Shown one piece after another: positions 1 through 9,678 of a DNA stretch of 64,000 bases; the stretch's first letter is position 1, and every line of letters begins with the position of its first letter. The notes under the pieces are model-generated. The model worked only from the letters and a program-made list of their open reading frames with translations. It did not search any database and was not told the origin of the DNA. Origin of the DNA: Multivorans sp965116445 (GTDB lineage Bacteria; Acidobacteriota; Thermoanaerobaculia; Multivoradales; Multivoraceae). Location: the NCBI GenBank assembly GCA_965116445.1, contig OZ220688.1, forward strand, positions 930,001-994,000, given 5' to 3'. The position numbers and the translations under genes are program-made.

Positions 1-3000
1 TGAACGATCGCCATCTTCTGGCCGGGGTTCCGCCCCTTGCGCGTGCGCGTGGTGCGGAGCCCGCCGAGCAACGCTCCCAGGACGACTTCGGTGTCCGCGG
101 GCAGCTTCTTCAACTGCTCGACCGTCACGTTGCCGAAGCGCTGAAGCAGCTCGCGGTGGTCGTCCAGGGGATGGCTGGTGGCGAAGAACCCGAGTGCCTC
201 CTTCTCGTGGGCAAGGAGTTCGCTCGGGGTCCAGGGCGGCACGGAAGGCAGGTCCTGGTCGGCTTCTTCCTCGGTCCCGGACTCGTCCGTGGCGCCGAAG
301 AGCAGGCTCGCCTGGCCGCTCTCCCGGTCGGCTGCGGCACGCTGGCCGGCCTTGATCGCCGGCTCGAGCGCCTGCAGCATGGCGGCCCGCTGGTCCTGGC
401 CGTGGACACGGTCGAAGGCGCCGGACTTAATCAGCGCGTCGATCGCGGTGCGGTTGACGACCTGGAGCGGCACTCGCCGGCAGAAGTCCCACAGGCTGCG
501 GAAGGGCCCGCCCTCGCTCCGCGCCTCGAGGATCGCGCGCACCGCCTTCTCGCCCACGCCTTTGACCGCGGACAGGCCGAAGCGGATGTGGCCGTTGGCG
601 CTGACGTGCTTCTCGTCGGGATCGAAGACGACGTGGAAGCGCACGCCGGAGCGGTCGATGTCGGGCGGGCCGACCTCGATTCCGGTCCGGTCGCCCGGGA
701 GCTTCACCCGACCGCACTCGTCGACATAGTGGACCAGCTTGTCCGTGTTGTCGGCGGCGTAGGTGAGGACCGCGGCCATGTACTGGACCGGGAAGTAGGT
801 CTTCAGGTATGCCGTCTGGTAGGCGAGCAGGGTGTAGCCCACCGAGTGGGACTTGTTGAAGCCGTAGCCGGCGAACTCCTCGATCAGGCTGAACAAACGG
901 GTCGCCTGGGCCTTGCTCAGGCCCTTCTCCTGGGAGCCGGCGAGGAACCGCTGCTTCGCCGCGTTGATCGTCTTGCGGCTCTTCTTGCTGATCGCCTTGA
1001 TCAGCGTGTAGGCCTCCCGCAGCGGCACGTCGCCCAACTCGTGGACGATCTGCATGACCTGTTCCTGGTAGACCATGATGCCGTGGGTGTCGGCGGTGTG
1101 CCGGTCGACGATCTCGTGGACCTGAGGCGTCGCTTCGCGGCCGTGCTTGCGGTCGCAGTAGGTGCCGATGAGCGCCATCGGACCGGGGCGGAAAAGGGCG
1201 TTGGCAGCGACGAGATCCTCGAGCCGGTCGGGCTTCATCTGCAGCAGCAGGTTGCGCATGCCCTCGGACTCGAACTGGAACGTGCCCGCCGTATCGGCGC
1301 GGGCGAAGACGTCGAGGACCTGCCGGTCGGCGAGATCGATGTGGTCGAGATCGAGCGGATCGCGACCCTCGGGGGCATTCGGAACGGCCGCCGCAATGGC
1401 TTCCGGCGGAAGCGTCTCGCGCACGAGTTGGCGGCAGCGCTCGATGATGGACAGGGTGGTCAACCCCAAGAAATCCATCTTGAGCAGGCCCATCTTCTCG
1501 ACGGTCGGGCCGTCCCACTGGGTCACCAGGACGTCTCTGGAGCCCTGGCTGCGATTCGTCGCGAGCGGAACCAGGTTCTCCAGCGGTTGGGTGGCGATGA
1601 CGAGGCCGGCGGCGTGGACGCCGCTGTGCCGGGTGATCCCCTCGAGCTTCTGCGCGGTGGCGATCACCTCCCGTACCTGCTCGTCTTCGTCCTGGAGCTC
1701 CTTGAGTTCCTTCTCGCGCTCCAGAGCCTGCTCGATCGTCACCCCGAGCTCGCCGCCAATCAACTTGCAGATCCGGTCGACTTGGGGCAGCGGCAGCTCG
1801 TGGACCCGTCCCACGTCGCGGATCGCGGCGCGGGCCTTCATCGTGCCGAAAGTGATGATCTGGGCAACGTAGCCGTACTTCTCGCGGACGTACTCGAGGA
1901 TCTCGGCCCGGCCGTCCTGGCACAGGTCGATGTCGATGTCGGGGTACTCGCTGCGGTCGGGATCGGTGAAGCGCTCGAACAGGAGGCCGTAGCGCACGGG
2001 GCAGGCGTGGGAGAGCCCGAGCGTGTAGCCGACCATCGTGCCGACGCCCGATCCTCGGGCGGTCGCCGGGATGCCTCGCTTGCGGGCCTCGTTGACGAAG
2101 TCCCAGACGATCAGGAAGTAGGCGCTGATCCGCTTGCCGGAAAGCACGGCGAGTTCGTGGTCGAGGCGTTGCCGGTGCGCATCCTCGATCCGGTCGCCGT
2201 AGCGCCACACCAGACCGGCCTCGCTGAGCTCGCGCAGGGCCTTGTCGCAGTCGGCGTGGAGGACCGCCAGCTCCTCCTCGCCGGGCTGGTCGGCGAGGGG
2301 CTCGACCCGGTAGCCGGCGCAGAAGCGATCGAACCATGCGGTGCTGCCGGGCTTCGGTTGATCCGTGCCCGCGGGAAGCGCCTCCGCGGCGAGGCGCTCG
2401 ACTCGCACCAGGGGAGCATGGTTGGCGGTGAAGTCGAGTTCGATGTTGCAGCGGTCGGCGATCCGGCGGGTGTTCAGGATTGCCCCGGCGGTCTCGGGAT
2501 CGCTGAACCGCCCGGCCATCTGCTCCGGGCTCTTGACGTAGAGCTCCTTCGGGTAGTGGAGCCGGTTCTCCTCCTGCTTGGACTTGCCGGTCGACACGCA
2601 GATCAAGGTGTCGTGGCTGTCCCAGTCCGCGGCGGTCAGGAAGTGGGAGTCGTTGTCGCATACGAGCGGCAGGTCGAGTTCCGCGGCGAGTCGCAGCACC
2701 TGCTCGTTGACCTGGTCCTGCTCGGGGGTGTCGTGGCGCTGCAACTCCAGGTAGAAGCAGGGCTCGCCGTGTTCGTCGTCGGGGAAGGTCCGCCGGTGCC
2801 ATTCCGCCTCTTCCCTGGCCCGTTCGTAGTCGCTGTTCCGCAGGTGGTAGGCAAGCGACGAACCGAGGTGACCGTTGATCGCGATCAGCCCCTCGCTCCA
2901 CTGGCGGAGGGTTTCCTTGTCCATCCTGGGCTTGTAGTAGAAGCCCTCAAGGAAGCTGTCGGAAGAGAGTTTGACCAGGTTCCGCCAGCCGGTCTCGTTG

Positions 3001-3305
3001 CGTGCCAGCAGAACGAGGTGAAAGCCGCCGTCGGCTACGCCCTGGGTTTCCTTGTAGCGCCGGTCGGATGTCTCCGTCTTGATGTCGGGCGCCACGTACG
3101 CCTCGATGCCGAGGATCGGCTTGATGCCCTTCTTGCGACAGGCTTCGTAGAAGGCGACCGCGCCGTACAGATTGCCGTGATCCGTGAGCGCGACCGCGTC
3201 CATGCCGAGCGCGTCGATCCGGTCGACCAGAGGCCCTATCCGGTTGCCTCCGTCGAGTAGCGAGTACTCGGAGTGGAGGTGGAGGTGGACGAAGTCCGTT
3301 GTCAT
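1..3305 (-). CDS. dnaE: DNA polymerase III alpha subunit (3' end outside window)
   Basis: Replicative polymerase catalytic subunit. The ATG at 3305-3303 opens a frame that stays open to base 1 (about 1101 codons), so only a short C-terminal piece is missing. The N-terminus has the PHP-domain signature HLHLHSEYSLLDG (residues 6-18). The polymerase motif PDIDID lies near residue 454, and the KMDFLGL segment of C-family polymerases is near 1465-1485 on the + strand. The last visible residues (LGALLGGLRTTRTRKG...MAIV) match the conserved region just before the OB fold. It is divergent from comEC across about 150 bp. A 1034-codon antisense frame over the same DNA is a by-product of GC-rich codon use. 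Confidence 0.97.
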   Translation of the reverse strand, partial: MTTDFVHLHLHSEYSLLDGGNRIGPLVDRIDALGMDAVALTDHGNLYGAVAFYEACRKKGIKPILGIEAYVAPDIKTETSDRRYKETQGVADGGFHLVLLARNETGWRNLVKLSSDSFLEGFYYKPRMDKETLRQWSEGLIAINGHLGSSLAYHLRNSDYERAREEAEWHRRTFPDDEHGEPCFYLELQRHDTPEQDQVNEQVLRLAAELDLPLVCDNDSHFLTAADWDSHDTLICVSTGKSKQEENRLHYPKELYVKSPEQMAGRFSDPETAGAILNTRRIADRCNIELDFTANHAPLVRVERLAAEALPAGTDQPKPGSTAWFDRFCAGYRVEPLADQPGEEELAVLHADCDKALRELSEAGLVWRYGDRIEDAHRQRLDHELAVLSGKRISAYFLIVWDFVNEARKRGIPATARGSGVGTMVGYTLGLSHACPVRYGLLFERFTDPDRSEYPDIDIDLCQDGRAEILEYVREKYGYVAQIITFGTMKARAAIRDVGRVHELPLPQVDRICKLIGGELGVTIEQALEREKELKELQDEDEQVREVIATAQKLEGITRHSGVHAAGLVIATQPLENLVPLATNRSQGSRDVLVTQWDGPTVEKMGLLKMDFLGLTTLSIIERCRQLVRETLPPEAIAAAVPNAPEGRDPLDLDHIDLADRQVLDVFARADTAGTFQFESEGMRNLLLQMKPDRLEDLVAANALFRPGPMALIGTYCDRKHGREATPQVHEIVDRHTADTHGIMVYQEQVMQIVHELGDVPLREAYTLIKAISKKSRKTINAAKQRFLAGSQEKGLSKAQATRLFSLIEEFAGYGFNKSHSVGYTLLAYQTAYLKTYFPVQYMAAVLTYAADNTDKLVHYVDECGRVKLPGDRTGIEVGPPDIDRSGVRFHVVFDPDEKHVSANGHIRFGLSAVKGVGEKAVRAILEARSEGGPFRSLWDFCRRVPLQVVNRTAIDALIKSGAFDRVHGQDQRAAMLQALEPAIKAGQRAAADRESGQASLLFGATDESGTEEEADQDLPSVPPWTPSELLAHEKEALGFFATSHPLDDHRELLQRFGNVTVEQLKKLPADTEVVLGALLGGLRTTRTRKGRNPGQKMAIV

Positions 3306-3457
3306 GCTCGAGGGAGAGTCGGCGTCGCAGGCAATCGGGCTCAGGGCCTTCGCCGCGCGCTAGTGACGGCGCCTAGCTTCTCACCGCGGCGGCACCGGCG
3401 CAAGAGCAGTCAGGCACCTGAATCGGGTTGCCGCCGGCCGATCCCGTCTAGATCTAT

Positions 3458-5752
3458 GTGGCCGCGGTCCCGAGGTCAGCGAAGAGGCCCCGGGCGTTCG
3501 TCCAGGCGCCGCTCTTGCCCCTGGCCGCGGTGCTTGTCGCCGCGCTTGTCGCCGATGGGCGCGGTCCCGATCAGCTGGGTGTCCTCGACCCCGAACGGCC
3601 GGTCACCGCGGACGTCGTCGTTCCGGCGCTCGGCGCGGCGGCCTGGCAACCCGTGTGGCGTGGTCCCGCGCCAGGCCCGGACCACTCCGCGCGCCCCCCA
3701 TCGGGGGCACGGACGCCGCCCGCCGAGGAGGGTTGGGCCGCGAGGGTGCGGGTCCTGGCGGTCGAGCAGGGCGGCCGGCCGGTTTCGGGACCGGATCGAG
3801 CCTGGCTTCGGCTGCGGGGCGCGGCGCGTCCACCACCGGAGCGGCTGCTCCGGGTGCGCGGCTACTTCAGCCGGCGTCAGTCCTACCGGAATCTGAACGT
3901 CTCCGAACCGGGAGAATGGGGGCTGAACGTGAAGAGCCGGCGGCTGTTGGCCGGTACAGGTGGAGCGCCCGGCCGGCTTCAGGGGGCTGCGCTTCGACTG
4001 CGCCACGGTCTCTTCGCCGCCGTGACATCGACCGACCGGCCGGGAGCGATTCTCGCCCAGGCCCTGGTGTTCGGGGATGGGCGTCGGGTGCCTCCGACCT
4101 GGAAGACGGGTCTGCGGCGTGCAGGCCTCTCCCACCTGCTCGCGGTTTCGGGTCTCCACGTGGGACTGATCCTGGGAGGTTTCTGGTGGTTGTTCGGCGG
4201 CGTCTCGAATCGGTTGACCGCCTGGGGCGGCGTGTCCGTCCTCCTGCTCTACGGGTGCCTCGTCGGTCCGCGGCCGTCGCTGTTGCGAGCCGCGCTCATG
4301 GCCCTGCTCGTCATCCTGGCGCTGGTGCTCGAACGGCCGCCGCAGGCCCTGAATTCGCTTTGCGCGGCGCTGATCGTCATCCTGTTTCTCGACCCGCAGG
4401 CCGCCTTCGATCTCGGCTTCCAGCTCAGTTTCCTGGCAACGGCGGGGATTCTCCTGTTGGCGCCGCGCTTGCTCAGGTCGTGGCGGAGCCGGGGGGTCCG
4501 GGGTTGGGGGGCCCATGTGGTCGCCGGTCTGGCGGTGACTGTTGCCGCCCAGCTCGCCACCCTGCCGGTCACCGCGGTCCAGATGGGTCTGCTGACGCCG
4601 CTGGCGCCGGCCCTCAACCTCCTGTTCGTGCCCTGGACGGCATTGGTGCTGGGTGTTTCGCTGCTCTGGGTCGTTGTGGTTGCGGGAGCCGCGCTACCGC
4701 TGGCCTGGCGGGTGGCCGAGCCCGCCGCGGGCGTGCTCCTGGGGGTTCTCGACCTGCTGGCCCAACCCTTTGCCTGGCTCGCCGAACTCCCTCCGGGCGC
4801 CTGGCTGGCGGTACCCGTGAGCGTCGAATCGGGTACCGCGCTGACGCTGGCGCTCTGGCTTGGCATCCTCCTGTCGGGAATCAGGCGAGGAGCCTACGCG
4901 CTGTCGCTGGTTCTCGTGTGCACGTCGGCGCCGGCCGACCCCGAGCCGAGGCTGGTCATGCTGGACGTGGGCCAGGGGGAGGCGCTGCTGCTGCGGAGCG
5001 GCCAGCGCGGGCCGGTGATCCTGGTCGATGGCGGTGGCTTCCGTCAGGGCAACTTCGCGGAGGCGGCCCTGCTTCAGATCCTGGCTGCGGAAGGGGTCCG
5101 CCGGATCGACCTGGCCGTCCTGTCGCACGGGGACGCGGACCACTGCCAGGGCCTGCTTGAACTCACCCGGTACTTGCGGGTTGAACGCCTGTGGGCGGCT
5201 CAAGTGGAAACCCGGGATGGCTGCGGCCGGGAGTTGGCCGAGCGCCTGAAGGGGCGCGCGACGATGGTCGAGCGCGGGTACGCCGAGACGGTTGGCGCGT
5301 GGCGGCTCGAGGTCCACCATCCCGCTCCGGAACCGGGCGTTCACGGCAACTCGGCGTCGCTCGTGGTGCACGCGTGTTCGGAGGGCTCCTGCGTCCTGCT
5401 TACCGGCGACCTCGACCTGGCCGGTGAGAGGGAACTGCTGGCCTGGACCAGAAGCAGGGGCGGATCGCTTCGGAGTGACGTGCTCAAGGTTGCTCACCAC
5501 GGCAGTCGGACGTCGACCGGGGCCGGGTTCCTCGACGCCGTCGACCCCCGGTTGGCGCTCGTGTCGGCCGGCCGACGCAATGCGTACGGCCACCCCTCGC
5601 CGGACGTGGTGGAACGGATCGAAACCCGCAGGGCGGGGGTTCTGCGCACGGATCGCCACGGACGGATCGAAGTCCGCTTCCGCCGCCATCCTTCCGGCGT
5701 TCGGCGCCCCGCGTACCAGGTCGCTTCCTGGCCCCGCAGGGGCGTGGACTGA
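3458..5752 (+). CDS. comEC: ComEC/Rec2 family DNA internalization protein
   Basis: Inner-membrane channel for uptake of single-stranded DNA during natural transformation. The 764 residues hold an N-terminal soluble segment, then the Competence domain with many membrane helices (about residues 190-480, including the family-typical LSHLLAVSGLHVGL). A C-terminal metallo-beta-lactamase-fold domain runs from about residue 498 (LDVGQGEALLL, LVDGGG, LSHGDADHCQG, VAHHGSRTST). All three classical parts are present, so it looks complete. The start is a GTG; an ATG two bases earlier is in another frame. Other com genes are not in the window, so competence itself is inference. Confidence 0.93.
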   Translation: MAAVPRSAKRPRAFVQAPLLPLAAVLVAALVADGRGPDQLGVLDPERPVTADVVVPALGAAAWQPVWRGPAPGPDHSARPPSGARTPPAEEGWAARVRVLAVEQGGRPVSGPDRAWLRLRGAARPPPERLLRVRGYFSRRQSYRNLNVSEPGEWGLNVKSRRLLAGTGGAPGRLQGAALRLRHGLFAAVTSTDRPGAILAQALVFGDGRRVPPTWKTGLRRAGLSHLLAVSGLHVGLILGGFWWLFGGVSNRLTAWGGVSVLLLYGCLVGPRPSLLRAALMALLVILALVLERPPQALNSLCAALIVILFLDPQAAFDLGFQLSFLATAGILLLAPRLLRSWRSRGVRGWGAHVVAGLAVTVAAQLATLPVTAVQMGLLTPLAPALNLLFVPWTALVLGVSLLWVVVVAGAALPLAWRVAEPAAGVLLGVLDLLAQPFAWLAELPPGAWLAVPVSVESGTALTLALWLGILLSGIRRGAYALSLVLVCTSAPADPEPRLVMLDVGQGEALLLRSGQRGPVILVDGGGFRQGNFAEAALLQILAAEGVRRIDLAVLSHGDADHCQGLLELTRYLRVERLWAAQVETRDGCGRELAERLKGRATMVERGYAETVGAWRLEVHHPAPEPGVHGNSASLVVHACSEGSCVLLTGDLDLAGERELLAWTRSRGGSLRSDVLKVAHHGSRTSTGAGFLDAVDPRLALVSAGRRNAYGHPSPDVVERIETRRAGVLRTDRHGRIEVRFRRHPSGVRRPAYQVASWPRRGVD

Positions 5753-5800
5753 CGGGAGTCCTCACCGGTCGCAGGAGGTCGTCGTGAAGGGGAAGCCGGT

Positions 5801-5806
5801 TATCCT
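5801..5806 (+). promoter_or_regulatory. Putative -10 box (TATCCT) for leaderless miaA transcript
   Basis: TATCCT ends 6 nt before the miaA ATG and there is no Shine-Dalgarno sequence between. That spacing would put transcription start at or next to the start codon. The same arrangement recurs before many other first genes in the window. Confidence 0.4.
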
Positions 5807-5812
5807 GCCCCG

Positions 5813-6817
5813 ATGCGGGAACTCCCGTGGCAGGTGATCGCGGTCCTGGGCCCGACGGCGACCGGCAAGAGCGCGTTCGCGATGGAGCTCGCGGAGAAGC
5901 TCGGCCGAAGGGGCTGTGGAGTGGAACTGATCAGCGCCGACGCGCTGCAGGCGTACCGCGGCTTCGACATCGGCACCGCCAAACCCGGGCCGCGAGCGCG
6001 AGCCCGGGTGCGTCATCACCTCGTCGATGTGCTCGAGCCGCACCAGGCGTTTTCGGCCGGCGAGTTCGCGCGCAGGGCAGGGGCCGCGGTCGAGGAGATC
6101 GAGGGCCGCGATCGCCTCCCGTTGCTGGTGGGCGGCAGCGGCTTCTACCTTCGTGCGCTGTTCGAGGGTCTCGCTCCGGTGCCGCCGGTTCCGAGCGAGG
6201 TGCGCGTGGCATTGCGGGGCGAGTTGCGGTCCGGCGGCCTCGAGCCGTTGCTCGAGGAGCTGCGTGGCGTTGACCCGGAGAGCGCGGCGGGGCTTTCCGC
6301 CGGCGACACGCAGCGCATCCTGCGGGCTCTGGAGGTGGTTCGCTTCACAGGCCGGACGCTTCCGGGCTGGCAGCGCGCGGGCTCGGAAGCGGCGCTCGAC
6401 AGGCGTGTACTCAAGATTGGATTGACCCTGCCGAGACCCCTTCTGTACGATGCGATCAAGGCGCGGGCCGGACGCATGCTGGAGCGTGGATGGCTGGCCG
6501 AAGTGAAGCGCCTGCGGGAACGCGCCGAGTTTCGTGCCGGGGCTTCCTGGGCTGAGTTGCCGGCGTGTCAGGCCATCGGCTACCGGCAGTTTGCCGATCA
6601 CCTGGATGGGAAGTCGACGCTGGAGCAGGCCTTGGAAGAGACGATCCGCGCCACTCGCCGTTACGCCAAGCGACAGGAGACATGGTTCCGCCGGGAGATC
6701 GACGTATGCTGGATCGACATCTCCGGCAGGGCAGGAGTGAAACGGGCGTTGCGGCGTGTCGTCGAGGCCCGGGTCGAGGCGCGGACCGCGGCGCGTTCGT
6801 CGGTGGCGCCGGCATGA
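5813..6817 (+). CDS. miaA: tRNA dimethylallyltransferase
   Basis: Transfers a dimethylallyl group to N6 of A37 in tRNAs that read UNN codons. The 334-residue protein has the P-loop GPTATGKS (residues 13-20), the substrate-binding SADALQAYRGFDIGTAKP region and the LLVGGSGFYLRAL motif, in family order and at usual length. The family usually has DS[ML]Q at the second motif; here it reads DALQ. The stop overlaps the next gene by ATGA, implying coupled translation. The start ATG fits the -10-like hexamer just upstream. Confidence 0.97.
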   Translation: MRELPWQVIAVLGPTATGKSAFAMELAEKLGRRGCGVELISADALQAYRGFDIGTAKPGPRARARVRHHLVDVLEPHQAFSAGEFARRAGAAVEEIEGRDRLPLLVGGSGFYLRALFEGLAPVPPVPSEVRVALRGELRSGGLEPLLEELRGVDPESAAGLSAGDTQRILRALEVVRFTGRTLPGWQRAGSEAALDRRVLKIGLTLPRPLLYDAIKARAGRMLERGWLAEVKRLRERAEFRAGASWAELPACQAIGYRQFADHLDGKSTLEQALEETIRATRRYAKRQETWFRREIDVCWIDISGRAGVKRALRRVVEARVEARTAARSSVAPA

Positions 6818-8226
6818 ACCCGGATGGCGCGATCCGCGCCACCCGCGACCCGGTCCGTGCGTCCGTCACTCGGGCGCACGGACGACACCGCCGCCGGGTC
6901 TGGTTGTCCGCTCCCGTCGTGGCGCTGCTGGGAGTTGCCGCCTGCGCGACGAGTTCGACCTTCGAAGCGCCCCCGGAGCCTCGGAGGGCGGAAGTCGATC
7001 CGGCGGTTCGAGCCTTCCTTCGCGAACCGTTGCTCGGGTACGGAGGGAGCATCCCGGAGCAGAGCCGGTACGAACTCCAGTCCGCGTCGAGGGCGCTCGG
7101 GCGCGGTGAGGTCCAGGTCGCACGGGCCGGTGCCGAAGCCCTGCTCGCCATCGACCCGACCCTCGTGCCGGCCACCGTGCTGCTGGCGCAGACACTCTTC
7201 GCGGCAGGGGAGCCGGCGCGGGTGGTCGAATTGCTGAGCAAGCCTCTGGCCGGTCGACCCGACTACACCGCCGGCCAACTCGTCTTCGCGCGGTCCGCCG
7301 AACTCGTGGGTGACGCCGTCGCTGGCTTCGGCGCCTACCTCGGCATCGCGGAGCTCGACCGGGAGGCGGCGGCTCGGGCCCCGGCCCTGCGCCCGCGAGC
7401 GGTCGTGGAGCTGGGTGAGCGTGTCGGGAGGGACATCGGAGAAGGCCGGTTGGCGGAGGCAGGAGCGGCGCTCGCGATGCTGCGGACGTGGGCGGGGGAT
7501 GAGGCGGCGACGGTCGATCTGCGGCGACGTCTGGCGCGCGCGGGCGGCAACGCGGAGGAAGAGCTCGAGGCGACCCGGGTGCTGATCGCCGCCGGCGACA
7601 GGTCACTGGAGTTGCTGCAGCGCCAGGCGGCGCTCGAAGTCGAGATGGGTGACGCCCGCCTCGGTCTCGACCTCTATGAGCAGCTCGCCGAACGCCATCC
7701 GGAGAATGTCGACATCGCGGCGGCGCTGACGGCGGCGCGCTTCACCTGGCGCACGAAGCTCCTGCCCGACCGGGTGGCGCGGCTGCTCGACGCCTCGAGC
7801 CTGCTGCGGGGCGACTTCGCGGCTCTGACGTACTGGCTCGTGGCGGGCGTACGGACCGGATCGGCCGGCGGTACCGTGATCGTCAGCGACATCGTGGAGC
7901 ATCCACAGCGAAGGGAGATCGCCCGGGTGCTGAATCTGGGCCTCATGGCGCCGGTCGATCCGGCGGTGCGGCGGTTCGCTCCCAACGACTACATGCGGCG
8001 CGGCGCGGCGCTGGCCGCCCTGCTTCGCATGCCGGACCGGCTCGGCAGCGGCGCCGCCTGTGTCGGGGATGTCGGCGATCAGGCGCCCGCGGACACGGAA
8101 TCCGTCTGCGCGGCGGCGCTCCGTTGCCGGTTGATCTCCGAACCGGGGGAGTGCCGGCCCCAGGCGGCGATCTCGGGCCGCGAAGCCGCCGAGGCCCTGC
8201 GCCGGACCCTCCATCTGATCCAGTAG
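6814..8226 (+). CDS. TPR-type repeat lipoprotein
   Basis: Predicted outer-surface or periplasmic lipoprotein of 470 residues. An arginine-rich leader is followed by a hydrophobic stretch ending in the lipobox LGVAAC. The body is helical with degenerate tetratricopeptide-like repeats (e.g. LLAIDPTLVPATVLLAQTLFAAGEP), suggesting a protein-protein scaffold. The ATG overlaps the miaA stop (ATGA). The first 25 or so codons coincide with a copy of a dispersed palindromic repeat (6816-6883), so the real start could be a later TTG at about 6904, just before the signal peptide. No specific function is recognisable. Confidence 0.7.
   Translation: MNPDGAIRATRDPVRASVTRAHGRHRRRVWLSAPVVALLGVAACATSSTFEAPPEPRRAEVDPAVRAFLREPLLGYGGSIPEQSRYELQSASRALGRGEVQVARAGAEALLAIDPTLVPATVLLAQTLFAAGEPARVVELLSKPLAGRPDYTAGQLVFARSAELVGDAVAGFGAYLGIAELDREAAARAPALRPRAVVELGERVGRDIGEGRLAEAGAALAMLRTWAGDEAATVDLRRRLARAGGNAEEELEATRVLIAAGDRSLELLQRQAALEVEMGDARLGLDLYEQLAERHPENVDIAAALTAARFTWRTKLLPDRVARLLDASSLLRGDFAALTYWLVAGVRTGSAGGTVIVSDIVEHPQRREIARVLNLGLMAPVDPAVRRFAPNDYMRRGAALAALLRMPDRLGSGAACVGDVGDQAPADTESVCAAALRCRLISEPGECRPQAAISGREAAEALRRTLHLIQ
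6816..6883. repeat. Palindromic repeat family A, copy 1 (inside a coding sequence)
   Basis: About 67 bp that align with 58250-58316 at roughly five matches in six. It holds a 13-bp stem (6853-6865 with 6871-6883, one G.T pair) and a 5-nt loop. Unlike the other copies it lies in the 5' end of an open gene. Confidence 0.75.
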
Positions 8227-8287
8227 TAGACCTCAGCCGCGGCGGCGACACCGCGGAGCCACCTGTGACCCTTCGGGAGACCGCTCC

Positions 8288-8911
8288 ATGACTTCATCCG
8301 TGCCATCCTCGATGACCGCTCTCGATCGCGAGAGGGCCGTCGTTCTCGTGATCGACATGCAAGGCCGGCTCGTCGACCTGATGCACCGGCCCCGGATGGT
8401 CATCGACGGCACCTCCCGGCTGCTGCGGCTGGCCGGGATGTTCGACTTGCCGGTGATCGTGACCGAGCAGTACCCGCGGGGATTGGGTCCGACTCGCGAG
8501 GAGCTCGAGGCGGTGATCGAGGAGACGGATCCCGAAGGCCGCCGCACCCGGAGGGTGGAGAAGGACTCGTTCGGTTGCTGCGGCGAGCCGGCGTTCGAGG
8601 AAGCTCTGGCGGCGGCGCGGCCGGGTCTCGATCCGGCGGATCGGCAGGTTGTCGTGGCGGGACTCGAAACCCACATCTGCGTCATGCAGACGGCGCTGGA
8701 TCTCATCTCCCGCGGGACGGATGTCCATGTGTGCTGGGACTGCACGAGTTCGCGAGGTGAGGAGTACCGGCGCCACGCGCTCCAGCGGCTGGGCCACGCC
8801 GGCGCCCAGATCACGAACCACGAGTCGGTCGCCTTCGAACTGGCGCGCGACAAGAACCACCCTCAGTTCAAGGGCGTGAACCGGTTGCTGCGCGAGGGCC
8901 AGATCGTTTGA
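8288..8911 (+). CDS. Isochorismatase-family cysteine hydrolase
   Basis: A 207-residue alpha/beta hydrolase of the isochorismatase/nicotinamidase superfamily. The expected triad is visible: Asp23 in VIDMQGRL, Lys92 in VEKDSFGC and Cys131 in ETHICVMQT. Length and the lack of partner domains resemble YcaC-like members whose substrates are often unknown. A GGGAGA sequence about 8 nt before the ATG supports this start. The stop overlaps the next start (TTGA). Nothing nearby indicates isochorismate or NAD metabolism, so substrate cannot be named. Confidence 0.88.
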   Translation: MTSSVPSSMTALDRERAVVLVIDMQGRLVDLMHRPRMVIDGTSRLLRLAGMFDLPVIVTEQYPRGLGPTREELEAVIEETDPEGRRTRRVEKDSFGCCGEPAFEEALAAARPGLDPADRQVVVAGLETHICVMQTALDLISRGTDVHVCWDCTSSRGEEYRRHALQRLGHAGAQITNHESVAFELARDKNHPQFKGVNRLLREGQIV

Positions 8912-9597
8912 CCCGGCGCGTGCGGCCGATCATCGTGGTCGTCGCGCTGGGGCTGGCGACGGTGCTGCCGGCCGCCCAGCCGACGGTCCGGGACGCGGGC
9001 GCCGGGGAAGCGGCGGTGCGGGAGACGTTCGAGGCCTACCGCCAGGCCCTGATCGCCGGTGACGGCGAACGGGCCGCGGCCCTCGTCGACCGGGAGACCG
9101 GCGACTACTACCGCGAACTGAAGCGACTGGTCCTCGATGGAAGCGAGGAGGAGGTACGGCAGCGAACCTTCGTCGACCGCTTCCTGGTCGTGGCGTTCCG
9201 GCACCAGTTCGAAGAGGCCGAGTTGACCGGGATGGAGTTGGCCGACGTGATCGTGCGGGCGATGGAGATCGGCTGGATCAACTCCGCGGCGATCGAGCAG
9301 CTTGCCGTCGGCGCGGTCCGGATCGAGGGCGACGAGGCCTGGGCCGCCGCCCGCACCCGGGCTTCTCTCGAGGACCCGGCGCTCGGCGGCGGCATCGACG
9401 AGTTGGAGTACCGCTTCGTGAACGAGGATGGCAACTGGAAGTTCCGCTTCAGCGCCCTCGTCGCGTCGATCGACGGGGTGATGCGGAACCTGGCGGAGCA
9501 GCTTGGCGCCGACGAGGATGACCTGATCTTCACCCTGGTCGAATCCCTGACCGGAGTCGAGGTGCTGCCCGAGGTCTGGGAAGCCGTAGAACGCTGA
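8908..9597 (+). CDS. Secreted protein of unknown function, possibly NTF2/SnoaL-like
   Basis: 229 residues starting at a TTG that overlaps the previous stop (TTGA). A signal peptide runs to about residue 24 (IIVVVALGLATVLPAAQ). The mature part begins with VRETFEAYRQALIAGDGERAAALVD, a pattern typical of NTF2-like (SnoaL/DUF4440-type) folds. The body is acidic and helix-rich. The fold assignment is from pattern only. It is translationally coupled to the isochorismatase-like gene, so the two may act together. Confidence 0.62.
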   Translation: MTRRVRPIIVVVALGLATVLPAAQPTVRDAGAGEAAVRETFEAYRQALIAGDGERAAALVDRETGDYYRELKRLVLDGSEEEVRQRTFVDRFLVVAFRHQFEEAELTGMELADVIVRAMEIGWINSAAIEQLAVGAVRIEGDEAWAAARTRASLEDPALGGGIDELEYRFVNEDGNWKFRFSALVASIDGVMRNLAEQLGADEDDLIFTLVESLTGVEVLPEVWEAVER

Positions 9598-9665
9598 CCG
9601 GGCGGCCGGGCTGGCCGCGGGTGATTCCCGCGCGCGACGGGCGATGTGGGCGCCTCGGGGTACGG

Positions 9666-9671
9666 TACGAT
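9666..9671 (+). promoter_or_regulatory. Putative -10 box (TACGAT) at head of the DUF4159-MoxR operon
   Basis: TACGAT ends 7 nt before the GTG start at 9679 with no Shine-Dalgarno sequence between. This suggests a leaderless mRNA for the long operon that follows. Confidence 0.4.
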
Positions 9672-9678
9672 CCGGCCC

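Noticed and set aside
156..3260. A 1034-codon open frame on the plus strand
   Set aside because: It is antisense to dnaE, whose PHP and polymerase motifs are unambiguous; GC-rich codon use leaves opposite frames open.
3428..3454. Promoter TTGCCG/TAGATC for comEC
   Set aside because: Spacing is 15 nt and the -10 ends only 3 nt before the start codon, which would put transcription start inside the gene.
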